Shown here in pieces: positions 33,642-42,711 of a DNA stretch of 64,000 bases. The translations under genes were made by a program, and so were the position numbers. The DNA comes from G963668655 sp963668655 (GTDB lineage: Bacteria; Myxococcota_A; SURF-8), in assembly GCA_963668655.2 (NCBI GenBank), contig CAXXPQ010000001.1, forward strand, positions 620,001 to 684,000, given 5' to 3'. Below the pieces are notes generated by a model. The model searched no databases, was not told where the DNA came from, and worked only from the letters and a program-made list of their open reading frames with translations. Each line of letters opens with the position of its first letter. The stretch's first letter is position 1.

Positions 33642-36600
33642 CGTTTTTCATCAGGGCCTGTCGCAAGGGGCCGAGTTCCTTGCGGATTTCGGCGGCCGTC
33701 TGGAAGCGTTGGTCCTTGTCCTTCGCCAGGCAGCGCATGATGATCCGCTCCAGGGCTTCCGGAATATTCGGATTCGCCTCGGAAGGCGGCGGCGGCGTCG
33801 TATGGATGTGGTGATAGGCCACGTCGCCCTTGGAGAACGGCAATACCCCGGTGGCCATTTCGTACAGCGTGATGCCGAAGGCGTACAGATCGGAACGATG
33901 ATCCACGCCGATGCCCTCCACCTGTTCCGGAGCCATGTACAGGGGCGTTCCCCGGACCACGGTCTTGTCCTGCACGGCCTCGGTCATGATCTTCGCCAGT
34001 CCGAAGTCCATGATCTTGATCTCGCCCAGGTTGGACACCATGACGTTGGACGGCTTGATGTCCCGGTGGATGATGTTCCGCATGTGGGCGTATTCCAGGC
34101 CCGCGCAGATCTTCGTGGCGATGACCACCGTGTTCTTGGTGGACAGATGCCCTTTCTGGCGGATGAAATCGTTCAGAGGGCGGCCGTCCACGAATTCCAT
34201 GGTGATGTAATAGTTGTCGCCCTCGCGCCCGACATCGTAAACAGTGACGATGTTGGGATGGTTCAGGGCGGCCAGGGATTTGGCTTCCGACAGGAAATAG
34301 CGCAGGGCCGCCGGGCTCTGCTTGATGGCGTTGGAAACGGTCTTGTAGGCCACCTGGCGGTCCAGGGCGGTGTCCCGGGCCTTGAAAACCACGCCCATGG
34401 CGCCGCGTCCCAGTTCCTGCTCGAAAACGTAGCGGCTGCTGACCGGCGCCTGGGGAAGATCCGTATTGACCATGGGAGCGGCGAAGTCCAGATCCCCGGT
34501 GCTGGTCTGATAGCCCTTGAACTGCGGAATGGTTTCCGGCGGCGGCTGGGTGCCCCGTTCGTCGTATTCGTCCCGGATCAGGTTTTCCAGATTCTGCATG
34601 CGGATGGCGATATCGCCGTAATCGAACTTGATGTTCTGAAGGCGTTCGAACATGGCGTAAGCTTCGTGAATCATGCCCTGATCCTGGATCAGAACGCCGA
34701 ATTCATAGAAAGGTTCCACGTTGTCCGGAGGGATTTCGGCGCTCTGGACGACCTGGTGGAAGACGCCCCGGGCCATTTCCCGTTCGCCCTGATCGAGGAA
34801 GATCTTGCCCATGATGAGGGAGGCTTTCAGGAAATCCGGCGAGGCGGGAGGCACCTGTTGACAGGCGTGAATGGCTTCGTCCAACAACCCCACGGCCTTG
34901 TATCCCTCGGCGGCCTCGCAGAAACGTCCCGCCTTTTCCTGCATGCGGAAGACCTTGGCGTCCGCGCCCGCTTTCTTGTACAATTCCGCGGCCTTGAGGA
35001 ACTGGCCGTCCTGCTCGAAGGCCAGGGCGGCGCTCTTGAAGTCGCTGGCCTTCAAGAAGACTTCTCCGGCTTCTCGATATTTCCGGGCCCGGATATAGGC
35101 TTCGCCGGCCTGCTGATAGTCCTGGCTCCGTTCCCGCAGTTCGCCGATGCGATCCCACATCCCGCTATGTTCGTAGATTTCCAGCGCTTTTCCGGTGTCC
35201 CCGATTTCCTCGTAATAACTTCCCCGTTTGCGGTTGGCCTCGTCGTACAGGCGGAGCCCCTCCAGGGCGTCGGCCTCCAGAAGGGTTTCTCCCGACATTT
35301 TGAACATTTCGGCGGCTTCACGGAAATTCCCCGCCTTCAGATAATTGATTCCGTAGATCTTGTAGGTCAATTCCTGGTTGCCGCTCATCTGGCACATTTC
35401 AACGGCCCGGTCCAGTTCGTCGGCCTGGATGTACAGCTCGGCGGCGTCATCCCAGGATTTCTCGGAGCGCAGGCGGTCGGCTTCGGCCAGAAGATCCTTG
35501 CGCGGCCGGTTGCTTTTCAGCAGTTCCTGGGTATCGAGCAGGGACGGCAGAACGGAATGGGACGCGGAACCGCCGTCTTGCAGATCCGTGAAACCCAGGG
35601 GAACCTGGGTGGCCGACTTCTTGTCGTCGTCGCCGATGGACATGATATCGTCGGAAACTTCCAGGTCCGATTGGAGATCGATGGGATCCTCCGCGTCCTC
35701 GCCGTCGTCCGCCATGAATCCGGGAGCGGCCGGGGCGTCCACCAGGGTGTCGCGGGCGTCCGGAAGGGGATCGTCCAAAAATCCCCCTCCCAGGCCGCTC
35801 TCGTCGGCGGGCATGATATCGATGGGAGAGAAATCCACTTCCTGCTTCGGGCGCAGGCGCAAATCGATGGTTTTCGGTGTGTTATCCGTGATCTGAAGCG
35901 TATGAATCGCGGCCAGTTCCTCGTACTGAGCCGTGATGTGATACGTCCCCTGGGGCAGGTAATAGGTGACCGGCTCCCCGGAAATCGTGAACTTGGTCAT
36001 GTTCGGATCGTTGTTGATTTCGATCGTCGCCCCCCCGACTTCCTCGAAAGCGATGATCGCCTCCCCGTTGTCGTCCGTGGTGGCGACTTCCTGGGTGGCC
36101 CGGATTTCGATAAATGTTTCCGTGACCTCGAACTTGATCTCGATCTCGGCTTCCTTGTCTTTCTGGATGCGGACATCGCGTTTCAGTTCATGGGTGCCGC
36201 TGGGCCGCCTCGTGTCGGGATTTATCATGATGGCGGTGACGTAGACATAGTAGCGACGGGGTTTCAGTTTCCCGATCAAAGCCAGGTTGTTCTTGGCCAG
36301 AACGACGTTTCGGCCGCGCAACAGGACGAATTTCTTGATGTTTTTTTCCGTATCCGTCTGCTGGCCGGTCCACGGCATGGCGAAAAGCTTGTCGGTTGGA
36401 AGAGATTCCTCCAGAAGTTTCGGAGAGGCCCGCACGACGAAATAGGCATTGGCGAAGGTCTGATCCTGTTTGATTTTGACGCGCAGACGCCCGTTTCCCT
36501 GGCGCAGACGGTTGACGATCAGGAGCGCCAGGATCGCGATTCCCAGGATATAGGGAACGACGACGAGAATGTTGAAGGATTGCAGAATCTCCTGGTTGAA

Positions 36601-39276
36601 CGTCACCGTATCCCCGGCCGTAACGGTCTTTTTGGCGTCGTTCTTGAAAAACACGAGATCCGTGTGAATCGTGTTCTGGTCCGGGGGCTGACTGACCGCC
36701 ACCAGGATCACGGCGTCCAGTTCGAATTTTTTCATGACCGCCTGGAAATCGGCCGGGGCAAAGGTCCGGATTTCCGTTTTCGCCGGAATGGCTTCCCCGA
36801 TTTCCGGATCGTCCATGACCGTGGCGATGGGCTTTATCATGTTCTGAAAGTCGTCCAGAAGCGGTTCGGGTTCCAGATGATGCGCCTGAAAAAACAGACG
36901 GGAGATCATGTCCGGCAGGGAATCTTTTTTCATGACCCGGATGGCCAGTCCCACGCGTTCGAAATCGGGTGAGATTTTATTCAGCAGATTTCGCACGGCC
37001 GGGAAACGAACGGCCACGGACTCCCATTTCTTTTTCGGGGCGGCGGGCCGGTCTTCCGTGTCGGCGGATGCATGAACCTTGAGATTCTTTTCCAGTTGCA
37101 GATCCAGAACTTTCAGGCGCTTGCGCAAGGTCTGGATATTCTTTTCGTTTCCCTTCTGTTCATTGATGACGAGGAGTTGAAGGGTGGCCGGAGCATAATC
37201 CGGGTCTTTGTTCAACGCGTCGTTCAGTTCCCGCGTCGCCTCGTCGAACAGACGGGAATTCGAAAGATGGGTAGCGAATTCGACCAGCCGAAAGGGGGTT
37301 TTCGGCTTGCCCGCCATGGATTTTCGGAACGTTTCACTCGATTTTTCATGCATCTCGGCCCGCTGATAGACCAGCGCCAGGGCCTTCAGCACATGACTGT
37401 CGGTGGGGTCGGCTTTGAAGGCGTTTTGCAGGAATTGAACGGCCTTGTCGATGTTGGGCAGCTGATAAAGGAAAAAGCGTCCGGCGCTCAGGTTCGTCTC
37501 CAGGTGCAGCGGCGCGGCCGAGGACGCGCGAGTATAGAATCCTGCCGCCTCTTCCTTGTTTCCCTCGGATTCATATATGCGGGCCAGGGCCAACAGAGAA
37601 ATCCGGCCCTGCCGTTTCTCGTTGTCCGCAAGAAAAGCCTTCAAACGATCCCGGGGTTCCGGATCCAGGGCGGCGATGCGGATCTTCTCGATTTCCTTTT
37701 CGTCCCCGCCCATCACCAGGGCTGAAATCCGGCAAACGTCGGCCCGACGCGGCTGCCCGGACTTTTCATATAGGTCCGCGGCCGTTCCGTACAATGCGAC
37801 AATCTGCTTCCGCAAGCTCTCCGGATCGGCGGATTTCCTGGCCTTTTTGGCCTTTCTGCTCTTCTTTTTCGGTTCTTCCTTCTCTTTTTTGTCGTCGCCT
37901 TCCCGTTCCGCCAGGAGCGCCTTCCAATCTTCCTCCAGAAAAACGGCCAGGCGTTCGTGGACAAAGGCATCCTTCGATCCGTATTTCACCGCCGCCGCAA
38001 CGGCCTTGCGGGCCCGATCGGCGTCGTTTTCGCGATCGGCCAGCCGAGCGGCCAGGGCATAAAACCGTGGATCCGTTTTTTCCGCTTTGGTGAGCCTTTT
38101 CAGGATCTTTTCCAGCTCGTCGTCTCGTTTTTCATTGAACAGGATTCGCGCCAGGCGATAACGGGCCTGAAGTCCCTGCTCTCCCCGGGAGCCGATTTTC
38201 CCATAGGCTTCGCGGGCTTCCTCCGTTTTTCCGATCAGTTCCAGGAGAAGCGCCCTCCCATAGGCGTCGATCTTGGGCGTCTCCGTGTCTTTCTCCTCGC
38301 CGAAGCGGGTCTGCCAGTCGTTCAGCAGGGCGGGTACGGCCAGCCCCTGGTCCTTTTGCTCGAGAAACCCCAGCAGGGTTTCATCCCGGGTGTCTCCATC
38401 CAACTTTTTCCAGTTTTCGGCCAGCAGACGGAAATCTTCCGCGTGGACATTCGGAGAAAGAAGGGACGGCTTCGAACCGGCGCTCCGTCCGATGACGGCA
38501 TCCAGCGACTGCAACGCCCGGTTGACCAGATCCGCCGGATTTTCCGCACGACCTTCCACATTGACCGATCCCTGGTTGCGCGCGTTTACGCCGTCGTAAA
38601 TCCGCAAGGAGAAACGCACCGCTTCTCCGTCGCCGTCCAGAAATCCGATCACCCCCCGGGCGCTTTCCGTTTTCAGGCAGAGATAGGGAAGATTTTGCCG
38701 GCGAATCCGTTCCTGCTTGAAAAGAACGCCCGCCTTTTTCGCGGCCTCCAGCAATTCCTCCCGGGAGACGAGTTTCAAGTCTCCACGGGCGAGCAGACGG
38801 TCACGAAGGACGAGTTCCACGCCGCGTACGACATCGACATAGGGGGATGCGGCCTGCACGTGTACGAAAATGCGCTCCTTGGGCAGGGTTTTCGTGGCGG
38901 GAACCAACTTGGGGGCCCCCGCCTCGGCCGCTTTTTCGGATTCCGCCGGAGAATCGCCCGTTGGAACCTCGCTTCCGGCTTTCGCCGCGTCACCCGTTCC
39001 GGAGTCTTTTCCCTCGGGTGTTTCCTTCGTTTTTTCCGAAGCGGCGCTCCCTTTTTCGATCGTGGCCCCGGCCTCATCCGGTTTTCCGGCCGGTTCCGAT
39101 TTGCCCGCGAGAGCCGGTTCGTTCGCGGCGTCCGTCTTCCTGTCCCCGGCGGGTTTCTCCTGGGCCATGGCTCCGATTTGCATCGTGAAAAAAGCCGCTA
39201 TGATCCCGATCAGAAGAACCGCCTTCAAGCAATAATCATTCATTCGCCCGCCCATCGTTTCGTTCAGCGTCGTCAT
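33637..39276 (-). CDS. Receptor-like Ser/Thr kinase with two TPR regions
   Basis: About 1879 residues from the ATG at 39276, which has GGGGAT 1-6 bp upstream; other in-frame ATGs lie at 39312 and 39243. A signal/anchor helix (about 12-38) and an Ala/Glu/Lys-rich linker lead to a periplasmic region with many TPR-like repeats. One membrane helix (about 900-922) follows, then a beta domain with a PEGA-like segment (about 1070-1140), a second set of TPR-like repeats (about 1290-1560), and a complete Hanks-type kinase at the C-terminus: Gly-Arg-Gly-Ala-Met-Gly loop, His-Arg-Asp-Ile-Lys-Pro-Ser-Asn (near 1735), Asp-Phe-Gly and Ala-Pro-Glu. Kinases at the far C-terminus behind two TPR regions are uncommon. 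Likely a sensor of envelope state. Confidence 0.88.
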   Translation of the reverse strand: MTTLNETMGGRMNDYCLKAVLLIGIIAAFFTMQIGAMAQEKPAGDRKTDAANEPALAGKSEPAGKPDEAGATIEKGSAASEKTKETPEGKDSGTGDAAKAGSEVPTGDSPAESEKAAEAGAPKLVPATKTLPKERIFVHVQAASPYVDVVRGVELVLRDRLLARGDLKLVSREELLEAAKKAGVLFKQERIRRQNLPYLCLKTESARGVIGFLDGDGEAVRFSLRIYDGVNARNQGSVNVEGRAENPADLVNRALQSLDAVIGRSAGSKPSLLSPNVHAEDFRLLAENWKKLDGDTRDETLLGFLEQKDQGLAVPALLNDWQTRFGEEKDTETPKIDAYGRALLLELIGKTEEAREAYGKIGSRGEQGLQARYRLARILFNEKRDDELEKILKRLTKAEKTDPRFYALAARLADRENDADRARKAVAAAVKYGSKDAFVHERLAVFLEEDWKALLAEREGDDKKEKEEPKKKSRKAKKARKSADPESLRKQIVALYGTAADLYEKSGQPRRADVCRISALVMGGDEKEIEKIRIAALDPEPRDRLKAFLADNEKRQGRISLLALARIYESEGNKEEAAGFYTRASSAAPLHLETNLSAGRFFLYQLPNIDKAVQFLQNAFKADPTDSHVLKALALVYQRAEMHEKSSETFRKSMAGKPKTPFRLVEFATHLSNSRLFDEATRELNDALNKDPDYAPATLQLLVINEQKGNEKNIQTLRKRLKVLDLQLEKNLKVHASADTEDRPAAPKKKWESVAVRFPAVRNLLNKISPDFERVGLAIRVMKKDSLPDMISRLFFQAHHLEPEPLLDDFQNMIKPIATVMDDPEIGEAIPAKTEIRTFAPADFQAVMKKFELDAVILVAVSQPPDQNTIHTDLVFFKNDAKKTVTAGDTVTFNQEILQSFNILVVVPYILGIAILALLIVNRLRQGNGRLRVKIKQDQTFANAYFVVRASPKLLEESLPTDKLFAMPWTGQQTDTEKNIKKFVLLRGRNVVLAKNNLALIGKLKPRRYYVYVTAIMINPDTRRPSGTHELKRDVRIQKDKEAEIEIKFEVTETFIEIRATQEVATTDDNGEAIIAFEEVGGATIEINNDPNMTKFTISGEPVTYYLPQGTYHITAQYEELAAIHTLQITDNTPKTIDLRLRPKQEVDFSPIDIMPADESGLGGGFLDDPLPDARDTLVDAPAAPGFMADDGEDAEDPIDLQSDLEVSDDIMSIGDDDKKSATQVPLGFTDLQDGGSASHSVLPSLLDTQELLKSNRPRKDLLAEADRLRSEKSWDDAAELYIQADELDRAVEMCQMSGNQELTYKIYGINYLKAGNFREAAEMFKMSGETLLEADALEGLRLYDEANRKRGSYYEEIGDTGKALEIYEHSGMWDRIGELRERSQDYQQAGEAYIRARKYREAGEVFLKASDFKSAALAFEQDGQFLKAAELYKKAGADAKVFRMQEKAGRFCEAAEGYKAVGLLDEAIHACQQVPPASPDFLKASLIMGKIFLDQGEREMARGVFHQVVQSAEIPPDNVEPFYEFGVLIQDQGMIHEAYAMFERLQNIKFDYGDIAIRMQNLENLIRDEYDERGTQPPPETIPQFKGYQTSTGDLDFAAPMVNTDLPQAPVSSRYVFEQELGRGAMGVVFKARDTALDRQVAYKTVSNAIKQSPAALRYFLSEAKSLAALNHPNIVTVYDVGREGDNYYITMEFVDGRPLNDFIRQKGHLSTKNTVVIATKICAGLEYAHMRNIIHRDIKPSNVMVSNLGEIKIMDFGLAKIMTEAVQDKTVVRGTPLYMAPEQVEGIGVDHRSDLYAFGITLYEMATGVLPFSKGDVAYHHIHTTPPPPSEANPNIPEALERIIMRCLAKDKDQRFQTAAEIRKELGPLRQALMKNA

Positions 39277-39408
39277 GATCCCCAAAAAATGAGTTTCCGT
39301 ACGTTGTTTCATACAGTTACGGATATCGAATTATAGTCGAAAGGTATGGGAATGGAAAGGAATTTTCAAGACGGGCTCTGGTCGGCCGCAAAGGAACGGA
39401 AGCCGTCC

Positions 39409-39437
39409 TTGACATTTGGAATGGAATTCATTACTAC
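39409..39437 (+). promoter_or_regulatory. Candidate promoter for the 39.5-42.4 kb operon
   Basis: TTGACA at 39409-39414 is perfect; the -10 region 16-17 bp on (TTACTA/TACTAC) is weak. It lies about 70 bp before the GTG at 39508. Confidence 0.4.
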
Positions 39438-39507
39438 TGGGTGTCCTCGCCGGGGCTCCGCAGCGCCCGGTGATCGCAACTGGAAGGAATCTCAAGGGAG
39501 GTGGAGC

Positions 39508-39786
39508 GTGTCCCCCGATAAAAACATTGACGAAAAGCTGTTCGATGTCCGCGCCGTCGATCGGAACATGAAAAAGAAGTACATCGACAAAGCCCAGTAT
39601 AAGAAGCACCTGGACGCCATTCCCGACGCCGCCTCCAAGGCCGTGCCTTTGGAACTCGACCAGGACCAGGAAATCCTGGAACGGGAGGAATGGCGGCGCC
39701 AGTCCGAGGAACAGAACGCCGGACGCCAGGAAAAGCCACGAAAGGGGCCGGTCGCCAGTGACGAGGAACGCGAAGAAGAGGACTGA
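39508..39786 (+). CDS. Small highly charged protein
   Basis: 92 residues from a GTG start with GGGAGGTGGA before it. The N-terminal half is Lys/Asp-rich and likely helical (Arg-Asn-Met-Lys-Lys-Lys-Tyr), the C-terminal half is almost entirely Glu, Arg, Gln and Lys. No family I can name. The next gene begins inside it, so all three genes to 42411 form one operon. Confidence 0.6.
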   Translation: MSPDKNIDEKLFDVRAVDRNMKKKYIDKAQYKKHLDAIPDAASKAVPLELDQDQEILEREEWRRQSEEQNAGRQEKPRKGPVASDEEREEED

Positions 39787-41608
39787 CGGCTCGTTTTCTC
39801 CCTCCGCGCGGTTCTCTCCACGCCGAAGTGCCGCCGGGATCGTCGCGGCCGCTCGACCGGTTTTTCTTTCGCTCCTGCTCATTCTGTTCTCCGGTTGCGC
39901 GAATCGGAGCCTTTCGCCCGTTCCGGATGCCCATCCGGAAACGCCGTCGGTCTACGGCGGCGTCCGAAGCGCGCCGGCCACCAGCGCTCCCCGTCATTAT
40001 CTGCGGGCGCGATGGGGGGAATTGAACAAGGATTTTCCCTTCGCCGCCGATGAACTCCGCTTGGCGCTGGCCTTCGATCCCGACTCGGCCAAACTCCACT
40101 TCGAACTGGCCCGCATGCTGGTGGCGGAAAACCGTCTGGAGGCGGCGCGGAGCGAGTTTCTGATTGCGGCCCGCCTGGATCCTGACTGGGCGAACCCTCC
40201 GTATTTCCTTGGAGAAATCGCTTTTTCCAATCACGATATCGACGCGGCCAAAGCCTATTTCAGCCAGGTTCTGATGCTGGATCCGAGCTTTCGCCGGGCC
40301 AACCAGCGCCTGGCCGACATCGCCTATCTTCAGCAGGGCGTTCCGGGGAAAGTCCGCTACCTGACCGAGGCGGTCAAACGGGACGCCCGGGATCTTCCGA
40401 GCTGGATCGAACTGGCCAATCTCTATCACTATCAGCAGGAATACGGAAAACTGGAAACGGCCCTGGTCCGGATTCTGCGACTGGACCCGGACAATACCTC
40501 GGCCATCGAAAAACTGGCCGGGTGGTACAACCGCACCCGGCGCTACAAGGACGCGGTGGCGCTTTTCATTCGCCTTCGGAATCTGCTGCCGCCCAATCCC
40601 GTGCTGCTGGTCAAACTGGGCTCGTTCTACCTGGGAGCGGGAGATCTGGAGCGGGCGGCGCAAACCTTCGAGGCGGCGCGGGGATTCGACATCCGGGACG
40701 ATCGCACGGCCATGAGCGTGGCGCTGGCGTACCTGGAAAGCGAACGCATGGACGAGGCCGAACGGGCCCTTTCCGCCCTGCTGGACGGCGACCAGGGCCG
40801 GGCGGCGCGCTATTTCCTGGGTTGGATCCACTATCACACGAAACGCTATCGTTCCGCCCTGCGGGTTTTCGGGGGACTGGAAGGTGGCGGGGATCATTAC
40901 GAGTTGATCGGCCGCATGGACGCCGCCCACTGCCTCTGGCTCCTCGGGCGGAAGAAAACGGCGGATCGCCACCTGCGGGAAACCCTGGAACGTTTTCCCC
41001 GGGAGATGGAGGTCTACCGCCTGGCCGCCTTTTATTTCCGGGAGACGAAACGCGGGGTTCAATCTCTGGAAATTCTGGATCATGGATTGAAAATCCTGAA
41101 CGATAACCTTACGTTGCTCTACCTGAAAGGCATGATGCTGGAGCAGAACGGCCAACGGGAGGAGGCGCTTCAGACGGTGCTTTCGCTGTTGCGCCTGGAT
41201 CCCGGACAGGCCGACGCGCTGAATTTCGTGGGCTACACCTTCGCCCAGGAGGGGCGCGAATTGGAAAAGGCCGAGCGGCTGATTCGCAAGGCCATGCGCC
41301 TGAAACCGGAGGAAAGTTATATCATCGACAGTCTGGGCTTCGTGCTCTATAAAAAGGGCGAACTGCGGGAAGCGCTGAGCTGGCTGTCCCTGGCGGCGAT
41401 GATGGAGCCCCAAGAGCCCGAAATCCTTCTGCATTATTGCATGGCCCTGCGTGATTCCGGAGAACGGGAGTCGGAACTTTCCGCCCTTCTGGAGCGGGCC
41501 GCCGGGCTGAAAATCGAGGACGCCCGGGTGGAACGAGAATTCCGGGCCGCGTTTCCGGAGCGTTGGCCGGAACTGCGAAACCGCCTTTTCTCGAAGGAAA
41601 AATCATGA
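39758..41608 (+). CDS. TPR-repeat lipoprotein
   Basis: 616 residues from a GTG that lies within the preceding gene. An unusually long basic N-terminus (about 30 residues) leads to a hydrophobic segment ending in Leu-Phe-Ser-Gly-Cys47, a lipobox. About a dozen TPR-like helix pairs follow, from about 75 to 600, with typical Ala-x3-Ala-Leu and Asp-Pro-x-Asn signatures. Such proteins serve as docking platforms in the outer membrane or periplasm. It is followed, with a 4-bp overlap, by a second lipoprotein of LolB type; proteins of this kind often occur together. Confidence 0.82.
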   Translation: MTRNAKKRTDGSFSPSARFSPRRSAAGIVAAARPVFLSLLLILFSGCANRSLSPVPDAHPETPSVYGGVRSAPATSAPRHYLRARWGELNKDFPFAADELRLALAFDPDSAKLHFELARMLVAENRLEAARSEFLIAARLDPDWANPPYFLGEIAFSNHDIDAAKAYFSQVLMLDPSFRRANQRLADIAYLQQGVPGKVRYLTEAVKRDARDLPSWIELANLYHYQQEYGKLETALVRILRLDPDNTSAIEKLAGWYNRTRRYKDAVALFIRLRNLLPPNPVLLVKLGSFYLGAGDLERAAQTFEAARGFDIRDDRTAMSVALAYLESERMDEAERALSALLDGDQGRAARYFLGWIHYHTKRYRSALRVFGGLEGGGDHYELIGRMDAAHCLWLLGRKKTADRHLRETLERFPREMEVYRLAAFYFRETKRGVQSLEILDHGLKILNDNLTLLYLKGMMLEQNGQREEALQTVLSLLRLDPGQADALNFVGYTFAQEGRELEKAERLIRKAMRLKPEESYIIDSLGFVLYKKGELREALSWLSLAAMMEPQEPEILLHYCMALRDSGERESELSALLERAAGLKIEDARVEREFRAAFPERWPELRNRLFSKEKS

Positions 41609-42411
41609 AAAACGCGGGATACATCCTTGCCGTCGCTCTCCTGATTTCCTTCATGGGACCGGGGTGTCGGACGCTTTCCAGGCCCGATTCCTCTTCCCCG
41701 GTCGCCCCGAAGACGGAACGGCTGCTGGAGGGACTGAATCGGCTGGGAGGAGAGATAAGGACGGTGCAGGCCGACGGAAAGCTTGAATATTACAAAGGAA
41801 AACGGCACGAACGGGTGGAGCTGTCCTTCCTGCTGAAAAAGCCGAATCAAGCGGTTCTGGAACTGACCGGCCCCACGGGCATGCTCTCGGCCACTTCCCT
41901 GGACGGGCGGGAGTTTCGCCATTACGATCTGCGCAAGCGACGCATGCTGGTGGGCCCGGCCCGGGAAAACAGCTTGAAAAACGTCCTGCCCGTCAGTCTG
42001 CCGCCCCAGGAACTCGTGCCGCTGCTTTCGGGGACGCCGATTCTCCTGAACGGCGACCGGGGCGGCCTGGTCCGCGACGAAAAAACCAAGCGATGGCGGC
42101 TGCTTGTCCGCAGCGGAGACGGATGCTGGATCCAGGCGCTGTGGTTCGAGAACAACGGCGATCTGTACCGCATGCGTCTGATGGACGCCGATAAAAACGC
42201 CCGTTTCGAGGTCACTTACCTGGGATGGAAATCCCGGGGGAAGGATGCGCTGCGTTATCCGGGCTTCATTAAGCTCGTTCTGCCGTCCGAGGAGGTCAAA
42301 CTGACGCTGCGCATTCACGACGATGCGGTCCTGAACGAGGAAATCGCGGACGATCTGTTTCGCCTGCCTTTTCCGAAGGGCGTTCCCGTCCAGGCGTTGC
42401 CATCCGAATAA
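41605..42411 (+). CDS. LolB/DUF4292-like outer-membrane lipoprotein
   Basis: 268 residues from the ATG at 41605, overlapping the upstream stop. The leader ends in Met-Gly-Pro-Gly-Cys21. The mature part is beta-rich (alternating hydrophobic strands, Leu-Glu-Leu-Thr-Gly-Pro-Thr-Gly-Met-Leu), as in the half-barrel of LolB or LolA and of DUF4292 proteins, which receive or carry lipoproteins. The sequence match to LolB itself is weak. Its operon partner is a TPR lipoprotein. Confidence 0.7.
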   Translation: MKNAGYILAVALLISFMGPGCRTLSRPDSSSPVAPKTERLLEGLNRLGGEIRTVQADGKLEYYKGKRHERVELSFLLKKPNQAVLELTGPTGMLSATSLDGREFRHYDLRKRRMLVGPARENSLKNVLPVSLPPQELVPLLSGTPILLNGDRGGLVRDEKTKRWRLLVRSGDGCWIQALWFENNGDLYRMRLMDADKNARFEVTYLGWKSRGKDALRYPGFIKLVLPSEEVKLTLRIHDDAVLNEEIADDLFRLPFPKGVPVQALPSE

Positions 42412-42572
42412 TTTGAAGCATATGAAAACGAACTCGTCGTTCTCTCGGCCCCGGCGGCCGTGACGGAATTCCTCTTATCGCCCATGTTCCTGAAAAGGTG
42501 AAACGTCTCTAACCCCCCGATACCGATTGGTATTTCCTTTTTTTTACCGGGTCTGGATTCCATATTTCCTCC

Positions 42573-42601
42573 TTGACAGTGCGTTCACTGCATGCTAGCA
42601 T
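42573..42601 (+). promoter_or_regulatory. Sigma70-type promoter for the Asp-Gly lipoprotein
   Basis: TTGACA (42573-42578), 17-bp spacer, TAGCAT (42596-42601, four of six). It lies in the 300-bp gap before the gene at 42712; nothing else is seen in that gap. Confidence 0.65.
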
Positions 42602-42711
42602 CCGTCCTTACCAAATATAGGGCCAACGCGGGAAAACGGCATGCTGGATCTATTCGGGAAAAGGCGTGCTCAAACATTGTGTCCTTTTACATCGATTAAC
42701 AGGAGGTTCGG

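Noticed and set aside
33601..36972. A 1123-codon plus-strand frame
   Set aside because: It lies antisense to the kinase gene, whose TPR and kinase motifs are beyond doubt; GC-rich codon use explains the open frame.
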